The position numbers and the translations under genes were made by a program. A DNA stretch of 54,651 nt from Streptomyces sp. T39. Lineage in GTDB: Bacteria > Actinomycetota > Actinomycetes > Streptomycetales > Streptomycetaceae. Shown here piece by piece: positions 34,295 through 43,294 of this stretch (within the stretch, counting starts at the first letter, position 1; each line of letters begins with the position of its first letter). The stretch spans positions 2,424,720 through 2,479,370 of the forward strand of contig NZ_RDBP01000012.1 in NCBI RefSeq assembly GCF_008042045.1, read 5' to 3'. A model generated the notes under the pieces. The model searched no databases, was not told where the DNA came from, and was given only the letters and a program-made list of their open reading frames with translations.

Positions 34295-37200
34295 GTGAGT
34301 TCCTCCTCCACCACGGGGCGTACGACGTACCCGCATCAGGTACGGCGGAGGCCCACGGGTGCGTACCGGCTGGTGCGCACACCGCCGGCCCCCATGGATC
34401 CCCCTCAGCTGGACGCAGCGCAGCGCGCGGTGGTTGATCACGGCGACGGGCCGCTGCTCGTCCTCGCCGGACCGGGCACCGGCAAGACCACGACGCTGGT
34501 GGAGTCCGTCGCCGCCCGGATCGCCCGCGGCCAGGACCCCGCCCGGATCCTGGTGCTCACCTTCAGCCGCAAGGCCGCGGTGGAACTGCGCGACCGGATG
34601 GCCCTGCGGCTCGGCGGCGCCCACGGTCCCCAGGCGACCACCTTCCACTCCTTCTGCTACGCGCTGATCCGCGCCCACCAGGACGCCGACCTCTTCTCCG
34701 AGCCGCTGCGGCTGCTGTCCGGCCCCGAGCAGGACGTCGCCCTGCGCGAGCTGCTCACCGGGCACATCGCCCTCGAACGCGACGGGCTGGCGGGCCTCCG
34801 CTGGCCCGGCGACCTGCGCGCCTGCCTGACCACCCGGGGCTTCGCCGACGAGGTCCGCGCGGTGCTCGCGCGCAGCCGGGAGCTCGGCCTCGGCCCGGAC
34901 GCCCTCGCCCGCTTCGCGGAGCGCACCGGCCGCCCCGACTGGGGCGCCGCCGCCGCGTTCCTCGCCGAGTACCTGGACGTGCTCGACATGCAGGGGGTGC
35001 TCGACTACGCGGAGCTGGTGCACCGCGCCGTGCTGCTCGCCGAGCGCGAGCTCGCGCCGGGCGACTTCCCCTACGACGCGGTCTTCGTGGACGAGTACCA
35101 GGACACCGACCCGGCCCAGGTCCGGCTGCTCCACGCGCTGGCCGGCGGCGGCCGCACCCTGGTCGCCTTCGGCGACCCCGACCAGTCGATCTACGCCTTC
35201 CGCGGCGCCGACGTGAACGGCATCCTCGACTTCCCGGACGCCTTCCCCCGCCGGGACGGCCGGCCCGCCGGGGTCGCCGTCCTGACGACGTCCCGGCGCA
35301 GCGGCACCGGGCTCCTGGAGGCGACCCGGCAGCTGGCCCGCCGGATGCCGCTGACCCGGCTGCCGGCCGAGCGGGTCCGCGCGCACCGGGAGCCGTCCGC
35401 GGTGCGCGAGGGCGGCCGGGTGGAGGTCTTCACCTATCCGACGGCGTCCACCGAGACGGGCAACATCGCCGACATCCTGCGCCGCGCGCACCTGGAGGAC
35501 GGCGTCCCCTGGCGCGAGATGGCCGTCCTCGTCCGCGCGGGCGGCCGCACCATCCCGACCCTGCGCCGCGCCCTGACCTCGGCCGGTGTCCCGGTGGAGG
35601 TCTCCGGCGACGACATCCCCCTGCGCCACGAGCCCGCCGTCGCCCCGCTCCTGACCGCCCTGCGCGTCTCCGCGACGGCGACGGCATCGCCCGGGGCGGA
35701 CCGGACGCAGGGCGCCGCGGGTGGCGGGGCGGCGGACGGGGACGCGGGTGCTGCCGCCGTATCGCCGGGGGGCGCTGCGGAGACCGCGGGGGACGCGGCG
35801 GGCGCCGGGGACGCGGGCGACGGGCCGGCCGGCGGCTCGGCCGGCGACGCCACGGGCGGCGACGGGCCGGGGGCCTCCTCCGGCGGCCCCGCTTCCGCGG
35901 GAGCGGATCCGGCCGGCGGCCCGGGGGGCGTGGGCGTCTCAGTTGTGGAAGCAGGCTCCCCCACCGACGGTGACGAGGACGGGGGCCCGCTCCCGGAGGG
36001 CCCCGCGCAGGGCGCCGCGACGGCGGTCGGCGGCGCGCGTGCGGACGGGGACGAGCCGGGCCCGGGCACGGAGGCCGCCGCGGGCGCCGGAGACGCGGCG
36101 GTCGAGGGCCCCGGGGCCGGCGGCGACCCGCGGACGGGGGAGGCGACGCGGTTCGGGGGGATGGACGCGGAGACGGCGATCGGGCTGCTGACCTCACCCC
36201 TCGGGGGCATGGACACCGCCGATCTGCGCCGGCTCGGCCGCGCGCTGCGGGACGAGGAGCGGGCCGGCGGCAACCGGGTGCCGCCGCCGTCCGACGTGCT
36301 CCTCGCCCGCGCCCTCGCCGAGCCGGAGCGCCTGGTCGCGCACGACGCCTCGTACGCACGCGGCGCGCAGCGGCTCGGCGCCCTGCTGCGCAGGACGCGT
36401 GACCTCCTCGCCGGCGGCGGCACCGCCGAGGAGGCGCTCTGGCTGCTCTGGGACGGCACCTCCTGGCCGCAGCGGCTGGAGCGCGCCGCCTTCCGCGGGG
36501 GCGCGGGCGGCCGCAACGCCGACCGGGACCTCGACGCGGTGTGCGCCCTCTTCGAGACCGCCGCCCGCGCCGAGGAGCGCACCGGCGGCCGGGGCGCCCT
36601 CAACTTCATCGAGGAGCTCGACGCCCAGGACATCGCCGCCGACACCCTCTCCCGCCGGGAGGCCCGCCCCGACGCCGTACGCCTGATGACCGCGCACCGC
36701 TCCAAGGGCCTGGAGTGGAGCCTGGTCGTGGTCGCCGGCGTGCAGGAAGGGCTCTGGCCCGACCTGCGGCGGCGCGGTTCGCTGCTGGAGGCCGACCGCA
36801 TCGGCCGGGACGGTCTCGCCGAGCCGCTGCCCCCGGGCGCCCTGCTGGCGGAGGAGCGGCGGCTGTTCTACGTGGCCGCGACCCGCGCGCGCGACCGCCT
36901 CGTGGCCACCGCCGTCAAGGCCCCGGCGGACGACGGCGACCAGCCCTCCCGCTTCCTCACCGAGCTGGGCGTCGAGCCCCGCGACATCACCGGCCGCCCC
37001 CGGCGTCCGCTCGCCGTCGCCCCCCTCGTCGCCGAACTGCGTGCCACGACCGTCGACCCGGCCGCGTCGCCCGCGCTGCGCGACGCGGCGGCCCGCCGGC
37101 TGGCCCGGCTCGCCGCGCTCAGCGACGAGGAGGGGCAGCCGCTGGTCCCGTCGGCGCATCCGTACCGCTGGTGGGGCATGTTCGACCCGACGCACAGCGC

Positions 37201-38029
37201 GGTGCCGCTGCGCGACCGGGACCGGCCCGTCGCCCTGTCCGGCAGCGCCCTGGACCAGCTCGCCAACACCTGCGCCCTCCAGTGGTTCCTGGGACGCGAG
37301 GTCAAGGCGGACGTCCCGGCCACCGCCGCCCAGGGATTCGGCAACGTGATCCATGTGCTGGCCGACGAGGTGGCCTCCGGCCGCACACCGGCCGATCTCG
37401 CCGTCCTCATGGAGCGCCTCGACTCCGTCTGGGACGGCCTGGTCTTCGACGCGCCCTGGAAGTCCGCCCAGGAGAAGGAACACGCCCGCACCGCCCTGGA
37501 GCGCTTCCTGCGCTGGCATGTGACGGACCGTGGGGGCCGGGTGTCCGCGGCAACCGAGCACGACTTCGACGTGACACTGGAGGCCGGCGCCTACGAGGTG
37601 CGCATCCGCGGCTCCATGGACCGGGTGGAGCGGGACGCCGAGGGACGGGCCTACGTCGTCGACTTCAAGACCGGCAAGCAGGCGCCGACCCGTGACGAGG
37701 TCGCCCGCCACCCCCAGCTCGCCGTGTACCAGCTCGCCGTCCGGGAGGGGGCCGTGGACGACGTCTTCGACGGCCGGCGTCCCGAGCCCGGCGGCGCGGA
37801 ACTCGTCCACCTGCGGCAGGCGGCCCCGCAGAAGGAGGGCGGCGAGGCGCTGCCCAAGGTGCAGGCCCAGGAGGCGCCGTCGGGGGAGTGGGTGGGCGAG
37901 CTGCTGGCCACCGCCGCGGGCCGGGTGCTCGACGAACGCTTCACGCCGTCCGCAGGTCAGCACTGCACCCATTGCACCTTCCGGGCGTCGTGCAGCGCGC
38001 AGCCGGAGGGCCGCCAAATAGTGGAATGA
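34295..38029 (+). CDS. adnA: AdnA-type UvrD-like helicase with RecB-like nuclease
   Basis: Subunit of the AdnAB motor-nuclease that resects DNA double-strand ends in actinobacteria. The superfamily 1 motor has Walker A AGPGTGKTTTL, motif II VFVDEYQDTD and motif VI FYVAATRARDRL. The C-terminal PD-(D/E)XK nuclease shows YVVDFKTGKQ. Fe-S cysteines are NTCALQWF and the terminal CTHCTFRASC. At 1244 aa it is about 200 longer than mycobacterial AdnA, because about 160 Gly/Ala/Asp/Pro-rich residues (35690-36160) interrupt the motor between domains. Starts at GTG 34295. AdnB follows after an intervening lipoprotein gene. Confidence 0.92.
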   Translation: MSSSSTTGRTTYPHQVRRRPTGAYRLVRTPPAPMDPPQLDAAQRAVVDHGDGPLLVLAGPGTGKTTTLVESVAARIARGQDPARILVLTFSRKAAVELRDRMALRLGGAHGPQATTFHSFCYALIRAHQDADLFSEPLRLLSGPEQDVALRELLTGHIALERDGLAGLRWPGDLRACLTTRGFADEVRAVLARSRELGLGPDALARFAERTGRPDWGAAAAFLAEYLDVLDMQGVLDYAELVHRAVLLAERELAPGDFPYDAVFVDEYQDTDPAQVRLLHALAGGGRTLVAFGDPDQSIYAFRGADVNGILDFPDAFPRRDGRPAGVAVLTTSRRSGTGLLEATRQLARRMPLTRLPAERVRAHREPSAVREGGRVEVFTYPTASTETGNIADILRRAHLEDGVPWREMAVLVRAGGRTIPTLRRALTSAGVPVEVSGDDIPLRHEPAVAPLLTALRVSATATASPGADRTQGAAGGGAADGDAGAAAVSPGGAAETAGDAAGAGDAGDGPAGGSAGDATGGDGPGASSGGPASAGADPAGGPGGVGVSVVEAGSPTDGDEDGGPLPEGPAQGAATAVGGARADGDEPGPGTEAAAGAGDAAVEGPGAGGDPRTGEATRFGGMDAETAIGLLTSPLGGMDTADLRRLGRALRDEERAGGNRVPPPSDVLLARALAEPERLVAHDASYARGAQRLGALLRRTRDLLAGGGTAEEALWLLWDGTSWPQRLERAAFRGGAGGRNADRDLDAVCALFETAARAEERTGGRGALNFIEELDAQDIAADTLSRREARPDAVRLMTAHRSKGLEWSLVVVAGVQEGLWPDLRRRGSLLEADRIGRDGLAEPLPPGALLAEERRLFYVAATRARDRLVATAVKAPADDGDQPSRFLTELGVEPRDITGRPRRPLAVAPLVAELRATTVDPAASPALRDAAARRLARLAALSDEEGQPLVPSAHPYRWWGMFDPTHSAVPLRDRDRPVALSGSALDQLANTCALQWFLGREVKADVPATAAQGFGNVIHVLADEVASGRTPADLAVLMERLDSVWDGLVFDAPWKSAQEKEHARTALERFLRWHVTDRGGRVSAATEHDFDVTLEAGAYEVRIRGSMDRVERDAEGRAYVVDFKTGKQAPTRDEVARHPQLAVYQLAVREGAVDDVFDGRRPEPGGAELVHLRQAAPQKEGGEALPKVQAQEAPSGEWVGELLATAAGRVLDERFTPSAGQHCTHCTFRASCSAQPEGRQIVE

Positions 38030-38137
38030 TCGGTGTTTTGCGTCAGATCATCCCTTGTGTCGCTGCCCGGGTGCATCCAATGAAGGTCACCGCGGCCCGT
38101 CCGGGCCTCGGCTGACGGACCTTCGAGGAGAGAACAC

Positions 38138-39328
38138 ATGGCCACGAGGAAGTCCCTGACAGCGGCGATCGTGTGCGTCGGCACGATGGCGGGTCTCGCG
38201 GGCTGCTCCCAGGACGGCGACGTCCGGGCGGGGAGCGCGGCGGGCAACCGCAAGGAGCCGGTGGCGGCGACGAGCGCCGCGACGGCCGGTCCGTTCAAGG
38301 GGCTGAGCGCCGACCGGATCGCGGACAAGGCGGTCGCGGCCACGAAGGGCGCCGATTCGCTGCGGATGGCCGGGGCGATCGAGAGCGACGGCGACCCGGT
38401 CACCGTCGACCTGGCCATGGACTCCCAGGACAACTGCACGGGCGACCTCGGCGTCAAGGGCGGCCGGGCCGAGCTCCGCAGGCTGAGTGACGTGATCTAT
38501 CTGAAGGGCGACGGCGCCTTCTGGCGGGCCACCATGGACGAGCGTGCCTCGGCGTCCCCCGACGGCGGCGGGGACGGCGTCGTCGAGCTGATGACGGACC
38601 GCTGGATCAAGATGCCCGGGAGCGCCATCGACGACATGCGGGGCGTGTGCGACCTCGACGCCATGCTCTCCGAACTCGACGACGGGGAGAAGCCCACCGG
38701 CATGACGCTCGGCAAGGACGCCGAGGTCGACGGTGTCCCCGCCGCCGTGCTGGTGAAGAAGGAGGGCCGCGAGACGACGACCGCGTACGTGACGAAGGAG
38801 GGCAGGCCCTACCTCCTGAAGGTCGTCAGGGCCGGCGGGGACGACGCGGGCACGGTCGCGTTCTCGGACTTCGACAAGCCGGTACGGGTCCAGGCGCCCC
38901 CGTCCGACGAGGTGGTCGACCTGGAGAAGCTCGGCGGGGAGACGGGGGCGGACCCGTCGGACGGGGCCTCGGCCGACTCCGACAGCGACTCCGGCACCGG
39001 GACCGGGCCGTCCACGGAGCCGTCGTCCCCGCCCGGCGGGGACGACGCGGGCACGGTCGCGTTCTCGGACTTCGACAAGCCGGTACGGGTCCAGGCGCCC
39101 CCGTCCGACGAGGTGGTCGACCTGGAGAAGCTCGGCGGGGAGACGGGGGCGGACCCGTCGGACGGGGCCTCGGCCGACTCCGACAGCGACTCCGGCACCG
39201 GGACCGGGCCGTCCACGGAGCCGTCGTCCCCGCCCTCGTCCTCGCCGTCGGCCGAGGAGGTCCCGGAGGACGGGGACGAGACCGGCTTCGGCGCCGGATC
39301 CGAGCAGGACGGCTCCGGCACGTCCTGA
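38138..39328 (+). CDS. Secreted lipoprotein with tandemly duplicated C-terminus
   Basis: A 396-aa exported lipoprotein. The signal peptide MATRKSLTAAIVCVG leads to lipobox LAGC at about residue 22. The mature part (FKGLSADRIADKAVAATKGA, YLKGDGAFWRAT) is paralogous to the lipoprotein at 5929. The last ~135 residues are two identical 67-aa copies carrying an acidic Ser/Asp/Pro linker, produced by a 201-bp tandem duplication. It splits adnA from adnB, which are adjacent in mycobacteria. Starts at ATG 38138 with GAGGAG upstream. Function unknown; the LppX/LprG fold suggests lipid binding. Confidence 0.87.
   Translation: MATRKSLTAAIVCVGTMAGLAGCSQDGDVRAGSAAGNRKEPVAATSAATAGPFKGLSADRIADKAVAATKGADSLRMAGAIESDGDPVTVDLAMDSQDNCTGDLGVKGGRAELRRLSDVIYLKGDGAFWRATMDERASASPDGGGDGVVELMTDRWIKMPGSAIDDMRGVCDLDAMLSELDDGEKPTGMTLGKDAEVDGVPAAVLVKKEGRETTTAYVTKEGRPYLLKVVRAGGDDAGTVAFSDFDKPVRVQAPPSDEVVDLEKLGGETGADPSDGASADSDSDSGTGTGPSTEPSSPPGGDDAGTVAFSDFDKPVRVQAPPSDEVVDLEKLGGETGADPSDGASADSDSDSGTGTGPSTEPSSPPSSSPSAEEVPEDGDETGFGAGSEQDGSGTS
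38832..39234. repeat. Perfect 201-bp tandem duplication inside the lipoprotein gene
   Basis: Bases 38832-39032 and 39033-39233 appear identical, including silent positions, and the period is a multiple of three, so the frame is kept. The total identity indicates a very recent duplication or an assembly repeat error. Confidence 0.92.
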
Positions 39329-39510
39329 GAGCGGCTCCGGCGCCTGCAGGCGAACGGCGCCCGCGCGACCCGGCACGTGCAGGCGACGGCGCCCGCGCGA
39401 CCCGGCGGCGGCTCCGGCACGTCATGACGACCGCTCCGGCACGTCCCGGCGGGGAGGGGCGGTCCGGCGGGCGGCGACGACTGTCGGATGTCCCGGTTAG
39501 CCTCTTTGGG

Positions 39511-42500
39511 GTGACCGCACGCATCACCGATCCCGAGCAGCTCAAGGAGCTCCTCGGGATCCCCTTCACCCCGGAGCAGACGGCCTGCATCATCGCGCCG
39601 CCCGCCCCGCAGGTCATCGTGGCCGGCGCCGGGTCGGGGAAGACGACGGTGATGGCCGCCCGGGTGGTGTGGCTCGTCGGCACCGGCGAGGTGGCCCCCG
39701 AGCAGGTCCTCGGACTCACGTTCACCAACAAGGCGGCGGGAGAGCTCGCGGAGCGCGTCCGCACCGCCCTCGTCCGGGCCGGGGTGACGGACCCGGACGC
39801 CCCCGGCGCCGGCGAGGACGGCGCCGCCGGTGAGCCGCGCATCTCCACGTACCACGCGTTCGCCGGTCAGCTGCTCGCCGACCACGGCCTGCGCATCGGC
39901 CTCGAACCGTCCTCCCGGCTCCTCGCCGACGCCACCCGGTACCAGCTCGCCGCGCGCGTGCTGCGCGAGGCGCCCGGACCGTACCCGGCGCTCACCCGCT
40001 CCTTCCCGAGCCTCGTCAGCGATCTGCTCGCCCTCGACGCCGAGCTCTCCGAACACCTGGTGCCCCCGGACCGGCTCGGCACCTACGACTCCGACCTGCT
40101 CCGCACCCTGGCCGGCGCCCGCCTGAGCAACGCCGACCTGCGCAAGGTCCCCGAGGCCGCGCGGGCCCGGCGCGAGCTGCTCGACCTGACGGCCCGCTAC
40201 CGCGCGGCCAAGCGGGAACGCGACCTGCTCGACTTCGGCGACCAGATCGCCCTCTCCGCCGAGCTCGCCCTCACCCGCCCCGAGGTGGGCGGCATCCTGC
40301 GCGACGAGTTCCGGGTCGTGCTGCTCGACGAGTACCAGGACACCTCGGTGGCCCAGCGCCAGCTGCTGTCCGGGCTGTTCGGCCAGGGCACCGGCCACGC
40401 GGTGACGGCCGTGGGCGACCCCTGCCAGGCGATCTACGGCTGGCGCGGCGCCTCCGTCGCCAACCTCGACGACTTCCCCCGCCACTTCCCCTTCGCCGAC
40501 GGCTCCCCCGCCGCCCGCTTCGCCCTCAGCGAGAACCGGCGCAGCGGCGGCCGGCTGCTCCGGCTCGCCAACGAGCTCGCGACCCCGCTGCGCGCGATGC
40601 ACGAGGGCGTCGAGGCGCTGCGGCCCGCGCCCGGCGCCGAGCACGACGGCATCGTGCGCTGCGCCCTGCTGGAGACCCACGAGGAGGAGATCGCCTGGAT
40701 GGCCGACGAGATCGCCCATCTCGTGCGCACCGGCAAGGCGCCCGGCGAGATCGCCGTGCTGTGCAGGACCGCAGGCGACTTCCCCGAGATCCAGGGCGCC
40801 CTGGTCGCCCGGGACGTCCCGGTGGAGGTCGTCGGCCTGTCCGGACTGCTGCACCTGCCCGAGGTGGCCGACCTCGTGGCCGTGTGCGAGGTGCTCCAGG
40901 ACCCGGGAGCCAACGCCCCGCTCGTCCGTCTGCTGACCGGCCCCCGCTGGCGCATCGGGCCGCGCGACCTGGCGCTGCTGGGCAGACGGGCGCGGCTGCT
41001 GGTGCACCGCGCGGGCGCCGAGGACGACCCCGAGCTGCGGCTCGCGGCGGCCGTGGAGGGCATTGACCCGGCCGAGACCGTCTCGCTCGCCGACGCGCTG
41101 GACACCTTCATCGACGCCGGGGGCGAGGGCGACGACGGGCTCGCGTTCTCCGCCGACGCCCGCGTCCGGTTCGCCCGCCTCGCCACCGAGCTCCGCGACC
41201 TGCGGCGCTCGCTCGCCGACCCGCTCATGGACGTGCTGCACCGGGTGCTGGCGTACACCGGCCTGGACGTCGAGCTCTCGGCGTCCCCGCACGCCCTGGC
41301 GGCCCGGCGGCGGGAGACGCTGGCCAACTTCATGGACGTCGCCGCCTCCTTCGCCGCCGTGGACGGCGAGGCGACGCTGCTGGCCTTCCTCGGTTTCCTG
41401 CGCACCGCCGCCCAGTACGAGAAGGGCCTGGACAACGCCCTGCCCGGCGGCGAGAACACGGTCAAGGTCCTGACGGCCCACAAGTCCAAGGGCCTGGAAT
41501 GGGACGTCGTCGCCGTTCCCGGGCTGGTGGCGAAGCATTTCCCGAGCGAGCAGGCGCGGGAGGCGTGGACCTCCCAGGCCAAGGTGCTGCCGCACGCCCT
41601 GCGCGGGGACGCCGGGACGCTGCCGGACGTCGGGTCGTGGGACGCGCGGGGCCTCAAGGCGTTCAAGGACTCGATGAAGGAGCACCAGCTCACCGAGGAA
41701 CTGCGCCTCGGCTATGTGACGTTCACCCGCCCGCGGTCGCTGCTGCTCGGGTCGGGGCACTGGTGGGGGCCGAGCCAGAAGCGCCGCCGCGGCCCGTCCC
41801 CCTTCCTCCAGGCGCTCCACGACCACTGCGCCCGGGGACACGGCGAGACGGTGGTCTGGGCGGACGAGCCGGAGGAGGACGCGGAGAACCCGATGCTGCG
41901 CGCGCCGGGCACGGAGACGGCCTGGCCGCTCCCGCTGGACCCCGACTCCCTGGCCCGCCGCCGCGCGGCCGCCGAGACGGTGCTGGCCCATCTGGCGGCC
42001 CTGGCATCCGAGGAGCCGCCGACCGCGGACGTGCCGGACGCACCGCCGGCCACCGACGCGGAGTGGGCCGCCGAGGCGCGCGCCGAGGACGGGGAGGCCG
42101 AGGACTGGGCCGCCGAGGACTGGGACGGCGACTGGCCGTCCGAGCTGCCCCCGGACGAGGAACCTCCGCCGCCCTTCGACGACCCGGATCCGCACGGGCA
42201 GGATCCGTACGGACGGGATTCGTACGACCCGCAGGCGCCCGACCCGGATCCGTCCGGCCCGACCCCGCCCGGCCCGGATCCGGACGGCCGGGCGGACGAC
42301 GCCCCCGCAGCACCCGCGCCCGCCGCACCCGGACCCGCCGCCGCGGGCGGCGGGCCTCCCGGCGGGCCTCCCGGCGGGGCGCGGCGCGGCGCGGGCCGGC
42401 CACCGGCGCGCACCGTTCCCCACCAGGCGTCCGCACCGCCCGACGCCCCCGAGGATCACGACGCCCCCGAGGATCACGACGCCCCCGAGGATCACGACAC

Positions 42501-43284
42501 CCACGGCGCCGCCCGCCCCGGCGGCACGGAGCGGCTGACTCCGGAGGAGGCCCGGGTGCTCGCCTCCTGGGACCGCGACCTCGACGCCCTCGCGGGCGAG
42601 CTGCGGCGCACCCGGGCCACCGTCCGCGACGTCGTGCTGCCCCGGGCCCTGTCCGCCTCGCAGCTGCTGCGCCTGGCCGCCGACCCGGACGGCTTCGCGC
42701 GCGAGCTGGCCCGCCCCATGCCGCGGGCGCCGCACCCCGCCGCGCGGCGGGGCACCCGGTTCCACGCCTGGGTGGAGTCGCGGTTCGAGGAGCTGCCGCT
42801 GCCCATGCTGGGGCCGGACGAGCTGCCCGGCGGCGCCGACGACCCGGGCGAGGACGCCGCGGACGCCGACATCGCCGACGAGCGGGACCTCGCCGCCCTC
42901 AAGGAGGCCTTCTCCCGGACCGCGTACGCCCGCCGGACCCCGTACCGGGTCGAGGCGCCGTTCCAGTTCACGCTCGCGGGCCGGGTGGTGCGCGGGCGCA
43001 TCGACGCCGTGTACCGCACGGAACTCCCGGACGGCACCGGCCCTGCGTACGAGATCGTCGACTGGAAGACGGCCCGCAGCGGCGCCGCCGACCCGCTCCA
43101 GCTCGCCGTCTACCGCCTCGCCTGGGCCGAGCAGCAGGGCCTGCCGCTCGACGCCGTCACCGCGGCCTTCGTCTTCGTCCGCACCGGCGAGGTCGTCCGC
43201 CCCGACGGGCTCCCCGGGCGGGCCGGACTGGAGCGGATCCTGCTGGGTGGGACGGCCGACGGCTCCGGCGACGCCGCCCGTTAG
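39511..43284 (+). CDS. adnB: AdnB-type UvrD-like helicase with RecB-like nuclease
   Basis: Partner of AdnA. Motor motifs are Walker A VAGAGSGKTTVM, motif II VLLDEYQDTSVAQ, GDPCQAIYGWRGA (motif III) and KSKGLEWDVV. The C-terminal nuclease has IVDWKTARSG and, unlike AdnA, no Cys cluster. Of 1257 aa, about 170 form a Pro/Asp/Glu-rich insert (42000-42530) before the nuclease, including three exact DAPEDH-type repeats. GTG 39511 is chosen: TAGCCT (39498-39503) lies 7 nt upstream, so the mRNA is probably leaderless. The in-frame ATG 39424 lies before that box. Confidence 0.92.
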   Translation: MTARITDPEQLKELLGIPFTPEQTACIIAPPAPQVIVAGAGSGKTTVMAARVVWLVGTGEVAPEQVLGLTFTNKAAGELAERVRTALVRAGVTDPDAPGAGEDGAAGEPRISTYHAFAGQLLADHGLRIGLEPSSRLLADATRYQLAARVLREAPGPYPALTRSFPSLVSDLLALDAELSEHLVPPDRLGTYDSDLLRTLAGARLSNADLRKVPEAARARRELLDLTARYRAAKRERDLLDFGDQIALSAELALTRPEVGGILRDEFRVVLLDEYQDTSVAQRQLLSGLFGQGTGHAVTAVGDPCQAIYGWRGASVANLDDFPRHFPFADGSPAARFALSENRRSGGRLLRLANELATPLRAMHEGVEALRPAPGAEHDGIVRCALLETHEEEIAWMADEIAHLVRTGKAPGEIAVLCRTAGDFPEIQGALVARDVPVEVVGLSGLLHLPEVADLVAVCEVLQDPGANAPLVRLLTGPRWRIGPRDLALLGRRARLLVHRAGAEDDPELRLAAAVEGIDPAETVSLADALDTFIDAGGEGDDGLAFSADARVRFARLATELRDLRRSLADPLMDVLHRVLAYTGLDVELSASPHALAARRRETLANFMDVAASFAAVDGEATLLAFLGFLRTAAQYEKGLDNALPGGENTVKVLTAHKSKGLEWDVVAVPGLVAKHFPSEQAREAWTSQAKVLPHALRGDAGTLPDVGSWDARGLKAFKDSMKEHQLTEELRLGYVTFTRPRSLLLGSGHWWGPSQKRRRGPSPFLQALHDHCARGHGETVVWADEPEEDAENPMLRAPGTETAWPLPLDPDSLARRRAAAETVLAHLAALASEEPPTADVPDAPPATDAEWAAEARAEDGEAEDWAAEDWDGDWPSELPPDEEPPPPFDDPDPHGQDPYGRDSYDPQAPDPDPSGPTPPGPDPDGRADDAPAAPAPAAPGPAAAGGGPPGGPPGGARRGAGRPPARTVPHQASAPPDAPEDHDAPEDHDAPEDHDTHGAARPGGTERLTPEEARVLASWDRDLDALAGELRRTRATVRDVVLPRALSASQLLRLAADPDGFARELARPMPRAPHPAARRGTRFHAWVESRFEELPLPMLGPDELPGGADDPGEDAADADIADERDLAALKEAFSRTAYARRTPYRVEAPFQFTLAGRVVRGRIDAVYRTELPDGTGPAYEIVDWKTARSGAADPLQLAVYRLAWAEQQGLPLDAVTAAFVFVRTGEVVRPDGLPGRAGLERILLGGTADGSGDAAR
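42442..42495. repeat. Three exact 18-bp repeats in adnB linker
   Basis: GACGCCCCCGAGGATCAC occurs three times head to tail (42442, 42460, 42478), coding for an acidic Asp-Ala-Pro-Glu-Asp-His linker. In-frame slippage there would change linker length without disrupting the enzyme. Confidence 0.95.
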
Positions 43285-43294
43285 GCTCATGAGC

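Noticed and set aside
38021..38050. Sigma-R promoter before the lipoprotein at 38138
   Set aside because: GGAAT is present but no GTT lies 18 nt downstream.
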